A stretch of DNA of 64,000 nucleotides from Streptomyces caniferus (GTDB taxonomy: Bacteria > Actinomycetota > Actinomycetes > Streptomycetales > Streptomycetaceae), in contig NZ_BLIN01000002.1 of NCBI RefSeq assembly GCF_009811555.1, positions 310,001-374,000 on the forward strand. Reading direction: 5' to 3'. Below the pieces are notes generated by a model that was not told where the DNA came from, did no database searches, and saw only the letters and a program-made list of their open reading frames with translations. Made by a program: the position numbers and the translations under genes. Numbering within the stretch: position 1 is the stretch's first letter; every line of letters begins with the position of its first letter. Positions 9,189 through 19,827 of the stretch are shown here, piece by piece.

Positions 9189-10088
9189 GAAGAAGGCGAG
9201 GTTCGCGGGGCGCTCGGCGAGCCGGCGCATGAAGTATCCGTACCAGTCGGTGCCGTAAGGGATGTACACCCGCATACGGTGCCCGTCGGCGACCAGCCGC
9301 TGCTGCTCCGCCTCGCGGATGCCGTACAGCATCTGGAATTCGTAGTCGGCCGGCTTGCGCCCGTTGCGGTGCGCCAGCTCCTGGCCGATGGCCACCATCC
9401 GCGGGTCGTGCGACCCGATCATGGGGTAGCCCTCCCCGGCCATCAGGATCTTCAGACAGCGCACATACGCCTTGTCGACCTCCCGCTTGTCCTGGAAGGC
9501 GACGGTGGCAGGCTCTTTGTACGCGCCCTTGACCAGCCGCACCCGGGAGCCTTCCCCGGCGAGGGCGTGGCAGTCGTCCTCGGTGCGGAAGAGGTAGGAC
9601 TGCACCACCGCACCCGTCTGAGGGAAGCGTTCCCGCAGGTCGGCGAGGATCGCGAGGGTGGAGTCGACCGTGGTGTGGTCCTCCATGTCGAGGGTCACGG
9701 TCGTCCCGGCCTCGGCGGCGGCCTCGACCACCGGAGTGATGTTCTTCAGCGCCAGCTCGTGGCCGCCGGCCAGTGCCTGCCCGAAAGCGGACAGCTTGAC
9801 CGACATCTCGGCCTTGACGCCGAGCCCTTGCTCCTTGAGGGCCGCGGCCAACTGCAGGTAGGCGTCGCGGTTGCGCAGCGCCTCGGCCGGGTCGGTGATG
9901 TCCTCGCCCAGGTGGTCGAGCGTGACCTCCAGGCCGCGGGCGGCCAGGGACCGCACGGCAGCCATGGACTCGTCCAGCCGCTCGCCGGCGACGAACCGGT
10001 CCACCACGGGGCGGGTGACCGGGGCGGCCGCGACGATGCGGCGGATGCTGTCGCTGCGCGCTGCGGCGAGGAGCACGGGACCCAGCAT
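9162..10088 (-). CDS. Proline dehydrogenase (monofunctional)
   Basis: A 308-residue FAD-dependent proline dehydrogenase that oxidises proline to 1-pyrroline-5-carboxylate, as in the PutA catalytic barrel. Typical stretches include VTLDHLGEDI, VSVKLSAFG-like KAEMSVKLSAFGQ, VRLVKGAYKEP and YEFQMLYGIR, followed by YIPYGTDWYGYFMRRLAERP. The ATG at 10088 follows GTGGAGGTGCCC with good spacing; a GTG at 10100 would overlap that ribosome site, so I rejected it. It lacks the DNA-binding and P5CDH domains of bifunctional PutA. It is upstream of P5C dehydrogenase and divergent from a PucR-family gene. Its last 27 bp are the template of the tandem repeat behind it. Confidence 0.95.
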   Translation of the reverse strand: MLGPVLLAAARSDSIRRIVAAAPVTRPVVDRFVAGERLDESMAAVRSLAARGLEVTLDHLGEDITDPAEALRNRDAYLQLAAALKEQGLGVKAEMSVKLSAFGQALAGGHELALKNITPVVEAAAEAGTTVTLDMEDHTTVDSTLAILADLRERFPQTGAVVQSYLFRTEDDCHALAGEGSRVRLVKGAYKEPATVAFQDKREVDKAYVRCLKILMAGEGYPMIGSHDPRMVAIGQELAHRNGRKPADYEFQMLYGIREAEQQRLVADGHRMRVYIPYGTDWYGYFMRRLAERPANLAFFLRSLATRG

Positions 10089-10371
10089 GGGCACCTCCAC
10101 GAATCAGGGTGACAAGTACCGGCGGACGCCGGACGGACGAACGCGTCGGCAAGATTGAGCCACCTGAAATTTAAGGATCGCGCCACTTCCCGGCCATCGA
10201 CAGCTGTCACGCCTTCGTGGTCGGGATCTCAGACAGATGTATGAGAATGAAGGAGGGGCGACCGGGTCAGCGGTGACAGCGGTGCGAGAGGTGCCCGAGG
10301 GGCCGAAGAGACCGGCTCCACGGTGCCGGCGATGCCGGTGGTGTGACGACAGGAGAGGAGCCGGACGGCCG

Positions 10372-11739
10372 ATGCGGGGCGATTACCAGCAGCTCGTGGA
10401 CGAGATCTCGGCGGCGCTCGGCGCCCCGGCAACGCTGGAGGACCGCGATTTCGGACTGATTGCCTTCGGCGCGCACGAGGGCGACGACGACGAGGTCATG
10501 GACCCCGTACGGACCCGCTCGATCCTGCAGCGCCGCTCGACGGCGGCGGTACGGGCCTGGTTCGAGGCGTTCGGGATCGCGCGCGCCACCACGGCGCTGC
10601 GCATTCCGCCGGACCCGGCGGCCGGGGTCTTCAAGGGGCGGATCTGCCTGCCCGTACGCCATCGGGGCATCGTGCACGGCTACGTCTGGCTGCTGGACGA
10701 CGGGCATCTGACCGATCTCGAACTGGGCAGCCGGGGCGCGCCGCCCGACCCGCGGATCGCGCAGGCGATGGAGACCGCCGCCCGGATCGGCGCGCTGCTC
10801 GCCGACGAGGCCCGTGCCGGGTCCGAACTCGGCGATCTGCTGCGGGAGTTGCTGGCCTCGCAGCCCGCCGGACGGCAGGCCGCGGCGGCCGCCCTGCGCG
10901 ATGCGCTGCGCGACAGCCTGCGCTTCACCCCGGGCATTCCGCTCGCCCTGGTCGCGGTGCTGCCCTGGGACACCTCGGACACCGATGTGGCGCCGCTGCC
11001 CAGCCTGCCGGGCCTGCTGGCGGCGTGCGCACTGCCGGCGGGCGGCCCCGTCGCCGCGGCCGAAGGGGCGGACGAGACGGACACCGCCACGCCGCACGGC
11101 AAGGGACCCGCCGGGCGCGCCGGGGAGGGCGCCCGGCCGCGGTCCGCGGCCGCCGCGCCCGCCCTGGCCGCGCTGGTACGGCTGCGCTCGGCGGGCGCGC
11201 TCGCCCCGGCCCATACGGTGGCCGAGCATCTGCTGCGCTCCCCGCGCGCGGGCGGCGTACCGGCCGAGGGTCGGGCGGGGCGCGGCGGGACGCGCAACGG
11301 CGGCGGCGCCGGGCACCCTCCGCCGCCCCGGCCCGGCGCCGCCGGAATCGGCCCCTCCACCAGCGAGCTGGCCGACCTCCCGGCAACCTGGCGAGAGGCC
11401 CTGGACGCGGCCCGCGCGGCCCGCGCCGAACCCCGGCTGGGCCCGATCACCCAGTGGGACTCCCTCGGCCCGTACCGCATGCTGACCGCGCTGCCGGACA
11501 CCTCGCCCGACCCGGCCATCGGCCCGCTGCTGGCTCCCGCGCACGCCGAACTCGCGCGTACCGCAGAGGTGTTCCTCGACTGCGCGGGCCAGGCGAGCCG
11601 CACCGCACAGGCCCTGGGCATCCACCGCCAGACGCTCTACTACCGCCTGGGCCGGGTGGAGAAGCTGACCGGCCTCGACCTGGACGACGGCGAGCACCGG
11701 CTGCTGCTGCACATGGCGCTCAAGGCGGCCCGGCTGTGA
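10372..11739 (+). CDS. PucR/CdaR-type transcriptional regulator, probable proline-catabolism regulator
   Basis: A 455-residue protein with a C-terminal PucR-type helix-turn-helix ([43 protein letters not shown]). Before it is a GGDEF-like/CdaR central region with a Pro/Gly/Ala-rich insert around residues 210-340. The N-terminal part resembles the sensory domains of this family. The start at 10372 follows AGGAGAGGAG; the open frame reaches back to 10237, so the start is not certain. Divergence from proline dehydrogenase and the family's habit of sensing metabolites argue that it controls proline oxidation in response to proline or P5C. That role is inferred from position. Confidence 0.8.
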   Translation: MRGDYQQLVDEISAALGAPATLEDRDFGLIAFGAHEGDDDEVMDPVRTRSILQRRSTAAVRAWFEAFGIARATTALRIPPDPAAGVFKGRICLPVRHRGIVHGYVWLLDDGHLTDLELGSRGAPPDPRIAQAMETAARIGALLADEARAGSELGDLLRELLASQPAGRQAAAAALRDALRDSLRFTPGIPLALVAVLPWDTSDTDVAPLPSLPGLLAACALPAGGPVAAAEGADETDTATPHGKGPAGRAGEGARPRSAAAAPALAALVRLRSAGALAPAHTVAEHLLRSPRAGGVPAEGRAGRGGTRNGGGAGHPPPPRPGAAGIGPSTSELADLPATWREALDAARAARAEPRLGPITQWDSLGPYRMLTALPDTSPDPAIGPLLAPAHAELARTAEVFLDCAGQASRTAQALGIHRQTLYYRLGRVEKLTGLDLDDGEHRLLLHMALKAARL

Positions 11740-11823
11740 GCCGTACCGGGCCCGGCGAGGCGCCCGGCGCCGCGGCACCGCCCGGCAGGCCGCGCCCGGC
11801 GGCCTCCCCCGGGCGACGGCCCG

Positions 11824-12672
11824 TCACCCGCACTGCCAGGTGAACATCGCGCGGTCGAAGCGGCGTTCGGCCAGGTCCTGGGGGCGTATGAGCCAGTAGA
11901 GGACACCGCAGTCGCCCCACATCATGTCGGCGTCGTCGTCACTGTCGAACTGAGCGAGCAGCACCCAGCCGAGCGCCTCTTCCTCGATACGGGGGTCGTC
12001 CCACGACGGGGAGCCCAGGGCGCCACGGGCGACCTCGGTCTCCACCTCGCCCTGCACGGGGTGCGCATGACCGCCGATGCGGTGCTCGGTGCCCTCGGAG
12101 TGGTCCCACAGGGCGTCCTCGAAGCCGTCGCCTCCCACCGGGTGGTCAGCGGACATCGGCGCGAACTCCCGCTGGACCACCGGATGCCGGGGGTGCGGCG
12201 CCGTCGTCTCCACGCGCGAGGTCAGCGACACCTCGGGGTACGGCCGGATCCCCTCCGGAGCCGCCCGCCGGGCGACGGGGACGCCCGCGGGGACGTAGCT
12301 CACGCGCGCCCCCGCCCAGCTGTCGGGTTCATCGGGCGCGACCACCGCACAGCCGTCGTCCAACTGCCCGTCGAAGTAGAAGAAGTTCAGCGTGCCCTCC
12401 GTCGGCAGGGCGATGTCGAGGGCGTCGGAGGGGAGCGCGGCGCAGTCGACCGACGCGACGAAGGAGAGCGGGCCCCGGCCCTCCCATACGGGCCACTCCT
12501 CGGGCTCCGGCAGCTCCGGCAGGCCGCCGAGCCGTCCGGCGACCAGGTCGGCGTCCGTGGCCTTCGCCAGGCGCAGCCCCGGCCGCAGCAGGCCGGTCCA
12601 GCGCTCGGCGATCTCGTGGGGAAGGTGCTCGCGGGCGAGCGTGTGCAGGACGTCGGCGGTGCTTCGGCTCAT
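11824..12672 (-). CDS. DUF1963 (YwqG-like) family protein
   Basis: A 282-residue cytoplasmic protein. Residues around 40-270 carry the DUF1963 pattern: a Leu/Pro-rich PELPEPEEWPVWEG entry, a beta strand PLSFVASVDCAAL, then GTLNFFYFDGQ, a central HPRHPVV segment, and the end GGHAHPVQGEVE with ALGWVLLAQFDSDDDADMMWGDCGVLYWLI. Members are widespread but their biochemical role is unknown. Neither the ATG at 12672 nor a GTG at 12687 has a clear ribosome site, so the exact start is uncertain. It follows a TetR gene on the same strand with an 85-bp gap, so the two may be co-transcribed. Confidence 0.8.
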   Translation of the reverse strand: MSRSTADVLHTLAREHLPHEIAERWTGLLRPGLRLAKATDADLVAGRLGGLPELPEPEEWPVWEGRGPLSFVASVDCAALPSDALDIALPTEGTLNFFYFDGQLDDGCAVVAPDEPDSWAGARVSYVPAGVPVARRAAPEGIRPYPEVSLTSRVETTAPHPRHPVVQREFAPMSADHPVGGDGFEDALWDHSEGTEHRIGGHAHPVQGEVETEVARGALGSPSWDDPRIEEEALGWVLLAQFDSDDDADMMWGDCGVLYWLIRPQDLAERRFDRAMFTWQCG

Positions 12673-12757
12673 GGAAGGATGATGCACCCGGCCACTGACA
12701 ACGGGCCGTTCGCCAGGGCGTTCCCGGGGGCCGGGCGGGCCGCGGACCGTACGCGCG

Positions 12758-13357
12758 TCACTTCTTCTCCAGCACCTCGCCCGCGGTGACCCGCCGCAGT
12801 GCGGTCGCCAGGTCCCGGCCGGAGGGCATGGCGTCCGGCGTCAGCAGCGACTGGACCATCAGGCCGGTCAGCAGGGCCTGGTAGAAGGAGCCGACGATGC
12901 GCGCCGACTCCGGGTCGACCTCGGTGTCCGGCACCCCTTCGAAGACCGCGACGAGCCCCTCGCCGCCCTCCGGGAGCACCTCACCGATCGCCTCGCGCAG
13001 CGCCGCGTCGCGCGGCAGCAGCCCCAGCACCTCGACCTGCGCGGCGATGAACTCCCGCTCCGTGGAGATCCGTTGCAGCACCGCGTCCCAGACCGCGGCG
13101 AACCGTTCCAGCGGGTCCGCGCCCCCCGCCTCCGCCCCGCCGCCGCCGGCCGGTACCTGGGCCACGCTCGCGCCCCACTCCTCACTGGACGCGATGATCG
13201 CCTGGCGCATCAGCGCGTCCTTGGAGCCGTAGTGGTATCCGATGGAGGCGAGGTTGGCGCCGGATGCGGCCACGATGTCGCGGGCGGTGGTGCGCGCATA
13301 CCCCTTCTCCAGGAGGCAGCGCTTGGCGCCCTCCAGAAGGTCTTCACGGTGTCCCAT
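12758..13357 (-). CDS. TetR-family transcriptional regulator
   Basis: A 199-residue regulator with an N-terminal TetR DNA-binding domain (residues about 5-50: LLEGAKRCLLEKGYARTTARDI, then ASGANLASIGYHYGSKDAL) and an all-helical ligand domain. The ligand is unknown. The start ATG at 13357 gives the family's normal N-terminus. A palindrome (CCGT-N5-ACGG) 41 bp upstream of the start is a likely autoregulatory operator. The downstream DUF1963 gene is the nearest possible target; the PRC-barrel gene upstream is on the same strand. Confidence 0.9.
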   Translation of the reverse strand: MGHREDLLEGAKRCLLEKGYARTTARDIVAASGANLASIGYHYGSKDALMRQAIIASSEEWGASVAQVPAGGGGAEAGGADPLERFAAVWDAVLQRISTEREFIAAQVEVLGLLPRDAALREAIGEVLPEGGEGLVAVFEGVPDTEVDPESARIVGSFYQALLTGLMVQSLLTPDAMPSGRDLATALRRVTAGEVLEKK

Positions 13358-13397
13358 AGGGGCAGCCTATCTCCGCACATACGCTCGTACCAGACGT

Positions 13398-13410
13398 CCG
13401 TATTAAACGG
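13398..13410. promoter_or_regulatory. Likely TetR autoregulatory operator
   Basis: CCGTATTAAACGG is an inverted repeat with 4-bp perfect arms and AT-rich spacer; it extends with one mismatch to GTCCGT/ACGGTC. Its position just upstream of the TetR gene and its rare AT-rich core fit a TetR operator. Confidence 0.5.
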
Positions 13411-13497
13411 TCGTACATCTTCCGATTGATCGGGCGCCCCTCCGCTCGCGCAGCCCCACCCGGGCGACATCCCGTCGGTCCCGGACGTGCCGCCGGG

Positions 13498-13908
13498 TCA
13501 GGAGGTCCCGCCGGAGCCCGGGTCCGGCCTGCCGCCGGCGCCGGGCTCCCCGCCGGGGCCCGGCGCACCCCCGGGGCCGGACGCACCCGGCCGGGCCATC
13601 CCGTAGTGGCGGTACAGCTCGGCCTCCTCGGAAGGATCGAGATGGCCGTCGGCATCGATCCGCGGCGCCGCCTTGATGGTCTCCTTGGCATGCGGAACAT
13701 GCAGCTCGTCGCCGGCCCGACGGGCCCCGGCGAGCGGGATGAACGTCTCCCTCATCCCGAACAGCCCGGTGCGCACCGTGATCCACTCGGGGTCGTTGGT
13801 GGCATCGTCCCGGTAGACCTGCTGGACCGTGCCCACCTTCGCACCGTCCGCATCGACCACATGCAGACCGGTCAGGCTCCGGGGGGCGTCACCCAGAGGT
13901 GCATTCAT
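13498..13908 (-). CDS. PRC-barrel domain protein
   Basis: A 136-residue cytoplasmic protein. Residues about 10-90 form a PRC-barrel (LTGLHVVDADGAKVGTVQQVY, then DPEWITVRTGLFGMRETFIPL, ARRAGDELHVPHAKETIKAAP). A short DPSEEAELYRHYG helix and a Pro/Gly-rich low-complexity tail follow. PRC barrels occur in RNA processing, photosynthesis and stress proteins; short Streptomyces members with this tail are usually linked to stress, but no role can be assigned here. The ATG at 13908 follows AAGGAGAGCGCC. The gene stands alone, upstream of a TetR gene. Confidence 0.85.
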   Translation of the reverse strand: MNAPLGDAPRSLTGLHVVDADGAKVGTVQQVYRDDATNDPEWITVRTGLFGMRETFIPLAGARRAGDELHVPHAKETIKAAPRIDADGHLDPSEEAELYRHYGMARPGASGPGGAPGPGGEPGAGGRPDPGSGGTS

Positions 13909-14160
13909 GGCGCTCTCCTTCCGCACACGCCGAGCGGGCACGCACAGTTCCCATTGCGCGACGCCGCCCTCTCCCCAGCGACTCGGGAGGACCGGCGACC
14001 GGCGGCCCCGACTGCCGCACGACGGCGCCGACGGGCCCCGCGACCCCACCCCCGCCACGCCATCATTACGCCATTCGAGTGAATGGGTAACGCCGACCAC
14101 CGGCCCGCACCGGAGCCGCGGTCGCGGAACGCGGCGGCATCCGTACGATGCGGGCACGCA
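13909..14160. other. Intergenic region, no gene
   Basis: About 250 bp between the PRC-barrel gene and the serA terminator. Proline/Arg-rich frames are shadows without ribosome sites. A relatively AT-rich patch near 14062-14090 (CATCATTACGCCATTC) may hold the PRC-barrel promoter, but no convincing -35/-10 pair was found. Confidence 0.4.
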
Positions 14161-14202
14161 AACGGGCCCGGACACTCCGCCGAAGCGGGGGCCGGGCCCG
14201 TT
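14161..14202 (-). terminator. Terminator after serA
   Basis: AACGGGCCCGG (14161-14171) and CCGGGCCCGTT (14192-14202) form a perfect 11-bp stem just past the serA stop codon. Confidence 0.85.
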
Positions 14203-14222
14203 GACCTGCGAATATCAACGCA

Positions 14223-15815
14223 TCAGTCGCCGAGGTTCACCGCACGCACGGAGGTCGCGCCGATCTCCTCGGCGATCTCGGTGAGCACGTTCGGGGGAAT
14301 CGTGTCGTCGACGGTCAGCGCGACCAGCGCCTCGCCGCCGACATCGGCGCGGGAGACCTGCATCCCGCCGATGTTGATGCCCGCCTCGCCCAGGATCCGG
14401 CCGACGGTGCCGACGACACCGGGGCGGTCGCTGTAGCGCATGAAGGCCATGTGGTTCGCGAGCGACAGGTCGATGGAGTGCTCGCCGACCGCGACGATCT
14501 TCTGGGTGTTCTTGTGGCCCGACAGCGTGCCGGAGATCGACACCTCGTCGCCGCCCGCGAGGGTGCCGCGCACGGTCACCACATTGCGGTGCTCGGGCGA
14601 CTCGCTGCTGGTCGTCAGCCGCACCTCCACGCCGCGCTCCTGCGCGAACAGCGGAGCGTTGACGTAGGACACCGTCTCGTCCACGACGTCCTCGAACACG
14701 CCCTTGAGCGCGGAGAGTTCGAGCACCTTGACGTCGTGCTGGGTGATCTCGCCGTACACCTCGACGTCGAGGCGCATGGCGACCTCGCCCGCCAACGCGG
14801 TGAAGATCCGGCCCAGGCGCTCGGCCAGCGGCAGCCCCGGCTTGACGTCCTCGGCGATCACGCCGCCCTGGACGTTGACCGCGTCCGGCACCAGCTCGCC
14901 GGCCAGCGCGAGGCGCACCGACTTGGCGACCGAGATACCGGCCTTCTCCTGCGCCTCACCCGTCGAGGCACCGAGGTGCGGGGTGGCGACGACCTGGTCG
15001 AACTCGAAGAGCGGCGAGTCGGTGCAGGGCTCGGTCGCGTAGACGTCGAGGCCCGCGCCGGCCACCCGGCCCTCCTTGAGCGCGGTGGCCAGCGCCGCCT
15101 CGTCGACGATCCCGCCGCGCGCGGCGTTGACGATCCGGACCGACGGCTTGACCTTGTGCAGCGCCTCGTCGCCGATGAGACCGACGGTCTCGGGCGTCTT
15201 GGGGAGGTGCACGGTGATGAAGTCCGACACCTCCAGCAGCTCGTCGAGGGTCAGCAGCTTGACGCCCATCTGCGCGGCACGGGCCGGCTGGACGTAGGGG
15301 TCGTAGGCGACGACCTTCATGCCGAAGGCCGACATCCGCTGCGCGACCAGGACGCCGATCCGGCCGAGGCCGACCACGCCGAGGGTCTTCTCGCTGAGTT
15401 CGACGCCGGTGTACTTGCTGCGCTTCCACTCGCCGTTCTTCAGGGCGGTGTTGGCCTGCGGGATGTTGCGGGCCGTGGCGACCAGCAGACCGCAGGCCAG
15501 CTCGGCGGCGGTGACGATGTTGGAGGTCGGGGCGTTGACGACCATCACGCCGGCCTTGGTGGCGGCGGAGACGTCGACGTTGTCCAGGCCCACGCCCGCA
15601 CGGGCGACGACCCTCAGCTTCTTGGCGGCGGCGATGGCCTCGGCGTCGATCTTCGTCGCGCTGCGCACGAGGACGGCGTCGACATCGGCGATCGCGGGGA
15701 GCAGCTCGGCGCGGTCCGCGCCGTTGCAGTGCCGGATCTCGAAATCCGGCCCGAGGGCGTCGACGGTGGCGGGCGACAGCTCTTCGGCGATGAGTACGAC
15801 AGGTTTCGAGCTCAC
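14223..15815 (-). CDS. serA: D-3-phosphoglycerate dehydrogenase
   Basis: A 530-residue enzyme of the first committed step of serine synthesis, which oxidises 3-phosphoglycerate to phosphohydroxypyruvate with NAD. Domain order is the substrate-binding part, the Rossmann NAD domain (LGVVGLGRIGVLVAQRM), the intervening domain of long SerA proteins, and a C-terminal ACT domain (RPGVVGTVGRILGEAGINIGGMQVSR) that senses serine. The catalytic Arg and His lie in NAARGGIVDE and TPHLGAST. The start is a GTG at 15815, with GAGGA upstream at rather long spacing. It is downstream of ilvC but separated by 270 bp and a terminator, so it is a separate unit. Confidence 0.96.
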   Translation of the reverse strand: MSSKPVVLIAEELSPATVDALGPDFEIRHCNGADRAELLPAIADVDAVLVRSATKIDAEAIAAAKKLRVVARAGVGLDNVDVSAATKAGVMVVNAPTSNIVTAAELACGLLVATARNIPQANTALKNGEWKRSKYTGVELSEKTLGVVGLGRIGVLVAQRMSAFGMKVVAYDPYVQPARAAQMGVKLLTLDELLEVSDFITVHLPKTPETVGLIGDEALHKVKPSVRIVNAARGGIVDEAALATALKEGRVAGAGLDVYATEPCTDSPLFEFDQVVATPHLGASTGEAQEKAGISVAKSVRLALAGELVPDAVNVQGGVIAEDVKPGLPLAERLGRIFTALAGEVAMRLDVEVYGEITQHDVKVLELSALKGVFEDVVDETVSYVNAPLFAQERGVEVRLTTSSESPEHRNVVTVRGTLAGGDEVSISGTLSGHKNTQKIVAVGEHSIDLSLANHMAFMRYSDRPGVVGTVGRILGEAGINIGGMQVSRADVGGEALVALTVDDTIPPNVLTEIAEEIGATSVRAVNLGD

Positions 15816-16045
15816 GTGGTCTTCAGTCCTCACTAGTCCTTCGCGGACGGCCGTCCCGACGGCCGAAGGCGGTGAAGGGGGAAAGCCGCGTGGAAGACGC
15901 ACGACGCTGTGAGCCTGACGCGCTTGTGCTTGGCAGTGTAGTGGCGGTGGGGGGCGCGTCCTGTGCCGATGCGGAAGGATCACCCGTGCGTGGTTCTACG
16001 CGGTGGACAAGGCGCCGCGGCGGCCGTGGCCGGGCGCATGGACGA

Positions 16046-16073
16046 GGGGGCCGCGAGCGGTTCCGCGGCCCCC
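16046..16073 (-). terminator. Terminator after ilvC
   Basis: GGGGGCCGCG (16046-16055) pairs perfectly with CGCGGCCCCC (16064-16073), 13 bp past the ilvC stop. It probably ends the ilvBNC transcript. Confidence 0.8.
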
Positions 16074-16085
16074 TGTCCGTTCGGC

Positions 16086-17186
<1,101 letters not shown>

Positions 17187-17711
17187 TCAGGCCGAACGGT
17201 CCAGGGCACGCAGCGAGCGGTCCGTGATGGACCGGGCACCACGGCCTATGGCGATGGTGCCGGACTGCACCAGCTCCTTGATCCCGAACGGCTCCAGCAT
17301 CTTGAGCATCGCCTCCAGCTTTTCACTGGATCCGGTGGCCTCGATCGTGACGGCCTCGGGGGAGACGTCCACGGTCTTGGCGCGGAAGAGCTGGACGATC
17401 TCGACGATCTGCGAGCGGGTCTCGTTGTCGGCGCGGACCTTGACCAGGACCAGTTCGCGCTGGATCGCGGCACCGGGCTCCAGCTCGACGATCTTCAGGA
17501 CGTTGACGAGCTTGTTGAGCTGCTTGGTGACCTGCTCCAGCGGCAGCGACTCGACGCTGACCACGATGGTGATGCGGGAGATGTCGGGGTGCTCGGTGAC
17601 CCCGACCGCGAGCGAGTCGATGTTGAAGCCGCGGCGGGAGAACAGCGCGGCGATCCGGGCGAGGATGCCGGGGGTGTTCTCCACCAGGACGGAGAGCGTG
17701 TGCTTGGACAT
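17187..17711 (-). CDS. ilvN: Acetolactate synthase small (regulatory) subunit
   Basis: A 174-residue protein with an N-terminal ACT domain (HTLSVLVENTPGILARIAALFSRRGFNIDSLAVG) and the small-subunit C-terminal domain (GSSEKLEAMLKMLEPFGIKELVQSGTIAIGRG). It binds valine and activates and feedback-inhibits the IlvB catalytic subunit. The length is standard for the family. It starts 40 bp after the ilvB stop and precedes ilvC by 102 bp, in the normal ilvBNC order. Confidence 0.97.
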   Translation of the reverse strand: MSKHTLSVLVENTPGILARIAALFSRRGFNIDSLAVGVTEHPDISRITIVVSVESLPLEQVTKQLNKLVNVLKIVELEPGAAIQRELVLVKVRADNETRSQIVEIVQLFRAKTVDVSPEAVTIEATGSSEKLEAMLKMLEPFGIKELVQSGTIAIGRGARSITDRSLRALDRSA

Positions 17712-17751
17712 GGTCTTCTCTCTTCTTCCGTGCGTCCGTGTCGTCCTGGAC

Positions 17752-19620
17752 TCAGTCGTCTTCGTTGTCGCCGAAGTCGGGACGCACGCCCCGGGCGGCC
17801 ATGACCTCGTCGTTGGAGGTGCCGGCGGCGACCATCGGCCACACCTGGGCGTCCTCGTGGACGATGAAGTCGATCACGACCGGGCGGTCGTTGATGGCAT
17901 TGGCCTTGGCGATGACCGCGTCGAGCTCGGCCGGGTCCTCGCAGCGCATCGCGACACAGCCCATGGCCTCGGACAGCTTCACGAAGTCCGGGACGCGGGT
18001 GCCGCCGCTGGCCTTGCCCGCGGTCACGAGCCCGTCGGACTCGGGGCCGGAGTGCAGCACGGTGTTGGAGTAGCGCTGGTTGTAGAAGAGGGTCTGCCAC
18101 TGGCGGACCATGCCCAGCGCGCCGTTGTTGATGATCGCGACCTTGATCGGGATGTTGTTCAGCGCGCAGGTGACCAGTTCCTGGTTGGTCATCTGGAAGC
18201 AGCCGTCGCCGTCGATCGCCCAGACCATACGGTCCGGCTGACCGGCCTTGGCGCCCATCGCGGCGGGGACCGCGTAGCCCATCGTTCCGGCGCCACCGGA
18301 GTTCAGCCAGGTCGAGGGCTGTTCGTAGCCGATGAAGTGGGCGGCCCACATCTGGTGCTGGCCGACGCCCGCGGCGTAGATGGTGTCGGCGGGGGCGAGC
18401 TTGCCGATCCGCTCGATGACCTGCTGCGGGGAGAGGGTGCCGTCCTCCGGCAGGTCGTAGCCGAGGGGGTAGGTGTCGCGCCAGCGGTTGAGGTCCTTCC
18501 ACCAGGCGGTGTAGTCGCCCCGGTGGCCGGCGTCGTACTCGGCCTGGACGGCGACGATCAGGTCGGCGATGACCTCGCGGGCGTCACCGACGATCGGGAC
18601 GTCCGCGGCGCGGTTCTTGCCGATCTCCGCCGGGTCGATGTCCGCGTGGACGACCTTGGCGTACGGCGCGAAGGAGTCCAGCTTGCCGGTGACCCGGTCG
18701 TCGAAGCGGGCGCCGAGGGTGATCAGCAGGTCCGACTTCTGCAGCGCGGTGACGGCGGTGACCGCACCGTGCATCCCCGGCATGCCGACGTGCTGCGGGT
18801 GGCTGTCGGGGAAGGAGCCCAGGGCCATCAGGGTGGTGGTGACGGGGGCGCCGGTCAGCTCGGCGAGCACCTTCAGCTCGGCGGTGGCGCCGGCCTTCAT
18901 CACGCCGCCGCCGACGTAGAGCACCGGGCGCTTGGACTCGACGATCAGCCGCGCGGCCTCACGGATCTGCTTGGCGTGCGGCTTGGTCACCGGGCGGTAG
19001 CCGGGCAGCTCGGTGTGCGGCGGCCAGGTGAAGGTGGTCTGCGCCTGGAGGGCGTCCTTGGCGATGTCGACCAGGACCGGTCCGGGACGGCCGGTGGCCG
19101 CGATGTGGAACGCCTCGGCGATCGTCCGCGGGATCTCGGCGGGGTCGGTGACCAGGAAGTTGTGCTTGGTGATCGGCATCGTGATGCCGCAGATGTCCGC
19201 CTCCTGGAAGGCGTCCGTGCCGATCGCCTTGGACGCGACCTGGCCGGTGATCGCCACCAGCGGGACGGAGTCCATATGGGCGTCGGCGATCGGGGTGACG
19301 AGGTTGGTGGCACCCGGGCCCGAGGTCGCCATGCACACCCCGACCCTGCCGGTGGCCTGGGCGTAGCCCGTGGCCGCGTGGCCGGCGCCCTGCTCGTGAC
19401 GCACCAGGACGTGCCGGACCTTCGAGGAGTCCATCATCGGGTCGTACGCAGGCAGGATCGCACCGCCGGGAATGCCGAACACCGTGTCGGCCCCGACCTC
19501 CTCGAGCGAACGGATCAGGGACTGCGCTCCCGTGACGTGCTCGACGGCGACGGACTGCGGTCCGCCGGAGTGACGGGCCCGCGGCTGAGGATGGTGGGCC
19601 CCGGAGGCCTGCTCGGTCAT
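17752..19620 (-). CDS. ilvB: Acetolactate synthase large (catalytic) subunit
   Basis: A 622-residue thiamine-diphosphate enzyme that joins two pyruvates, or pyruvate and 2-oxobutyrate, to form acetohydroxy acids. After an unconserved 30-residue N-terminus the three TPP-enzyme domains follow: the catalytic Glu region [22 protein letters not shown], the central FAD domain, and the TPP/Mg motif [12 protein letters not shown] ending in NN. It is first in ilvBNC. Its 5' leader carries a 13-residue peptide and a U-tailed terminator, so its expression is probably attenuated by branched-chain aminoacyl-tRNA supply. Confidence 0.97.
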   Translation of the reverse strand: MTEQASGAHHPQPRARHSGGPQSVAVEHVTGAQSLIRSLEEVGADTVFGIPGGAILPAYDPMMDSSKVRHVLVRHEQGAGHAATGYAQATGRVGVCMATSGPGATNLVTPIADAHMDSVPLVAITGQVASKAIGTDAFQEADICGITMPITKHNFLVTDPAEIPRTIAEAFHIAATGRPGPVLVDIAKDALQAQTTFTWPPHTELPGYRPVTKPHAKQIREAARLIVESKRPVLYVGGGVMKAGATAELKVLAELTGAPVTTTLMALGSFPDSHPQHVGMPGMHGAVTAVTALQKSDLLITLGARFDDRVTGKLDSFAPYAKVVHADIDPAEIGKNRAADVPIVGDAREVIADLIVAVQAEYDAGHRGDYTAWWKDLNRWRDTYPLGYDLPEDGTLSPQQVIERIGKLAPADTIYAAGVGQHQMWAAHFIGYEQPSTWLNSGGAGTMGYAVPAAMGAKAGQPDRMVWAIDGDGCFQMTNQELVTCALNNIPIKVAIINNGALGMVRQWQTLFYNQRYSNTVLHSGPESDGLVTAGKASGGTRVPDFVKLSEAMGCVAMRCEDPAELDAVIAKANAINDRPVVIDFIVHEDAQVWPMVAAGTSNDEVMAARGVRPDFGDNEDD

Positions 19621-19676
19621 CTGCGTCTCTTCTCGAAGCTGAGGGATTTGACGGATTTGTGAGGTTGCTGTGCAAC

Positions 19677-19710
19677 AAAAAACCCCCCGTGCCAGGTGGC
19701 AAGCGAGGGG
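19677..19710 (-). terminator. Attenuator terminator of the ilvB leader
   Basis: On the minus strand CCCCTCGCTTGCC pairs with GGCACGGGG around the ACCT loop, followed at once by six T residues (19677-19682). It is a classic intrinsic terminator, rare in Streptomyces because of its U run, and lies 57 bp before the ilvB start. Confidence 0.85.
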
Positions 19711-19766
19711 AGCGCGTCGGTGTGTGAGCCGGGTTTCGTCCGGGGCCCAGCTTCAGCCGACGCGCT
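19711..19766 (-). promoter_or_regulatory. ilvB leader pause/anti-terminator hairpin
   Basis: AGCGCGTCGG (19757-19766 on the minus strand) is perfectly complementary to CCGACGCGCT (19711-19720). The first arm lies in the last codons of the leader peptide and the second abuts the terminator stem. Ribosome position on the Ile-Leu-Val-Leu codons could therefore choose between alternative structures. Confidence 0.75.
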
Positions 19767-19794
19767 TTCCAAGTACGAGAATTCGGGTGCGCAT
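19753..19794 (-). CDS. ilvB leader peptide, 13 aa
   Basis: The minus-strand frame from ATG at 19794 encodes MRTRILVLGKRVG and stops at 19753. Four consecutive regulatory codons (Ile-Leu-Val-Leu) are followed by a terminator with a U tract. GGGAGGGT lies 8 bases upstream as a ribosome site. This is the organisation of branched-chain attenuators in actinobacteria: starvation for any of the three amino acids stalls the ribosome and lets transcription reach ilvBNC. Confidence 0.85.
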   Translation of the reverse strand: MRTRILVLGKRVG

Positions 19795-19827
19795 GTCACA
19801 GACCCTCCCCCCGCCGTGCACCGAGTG

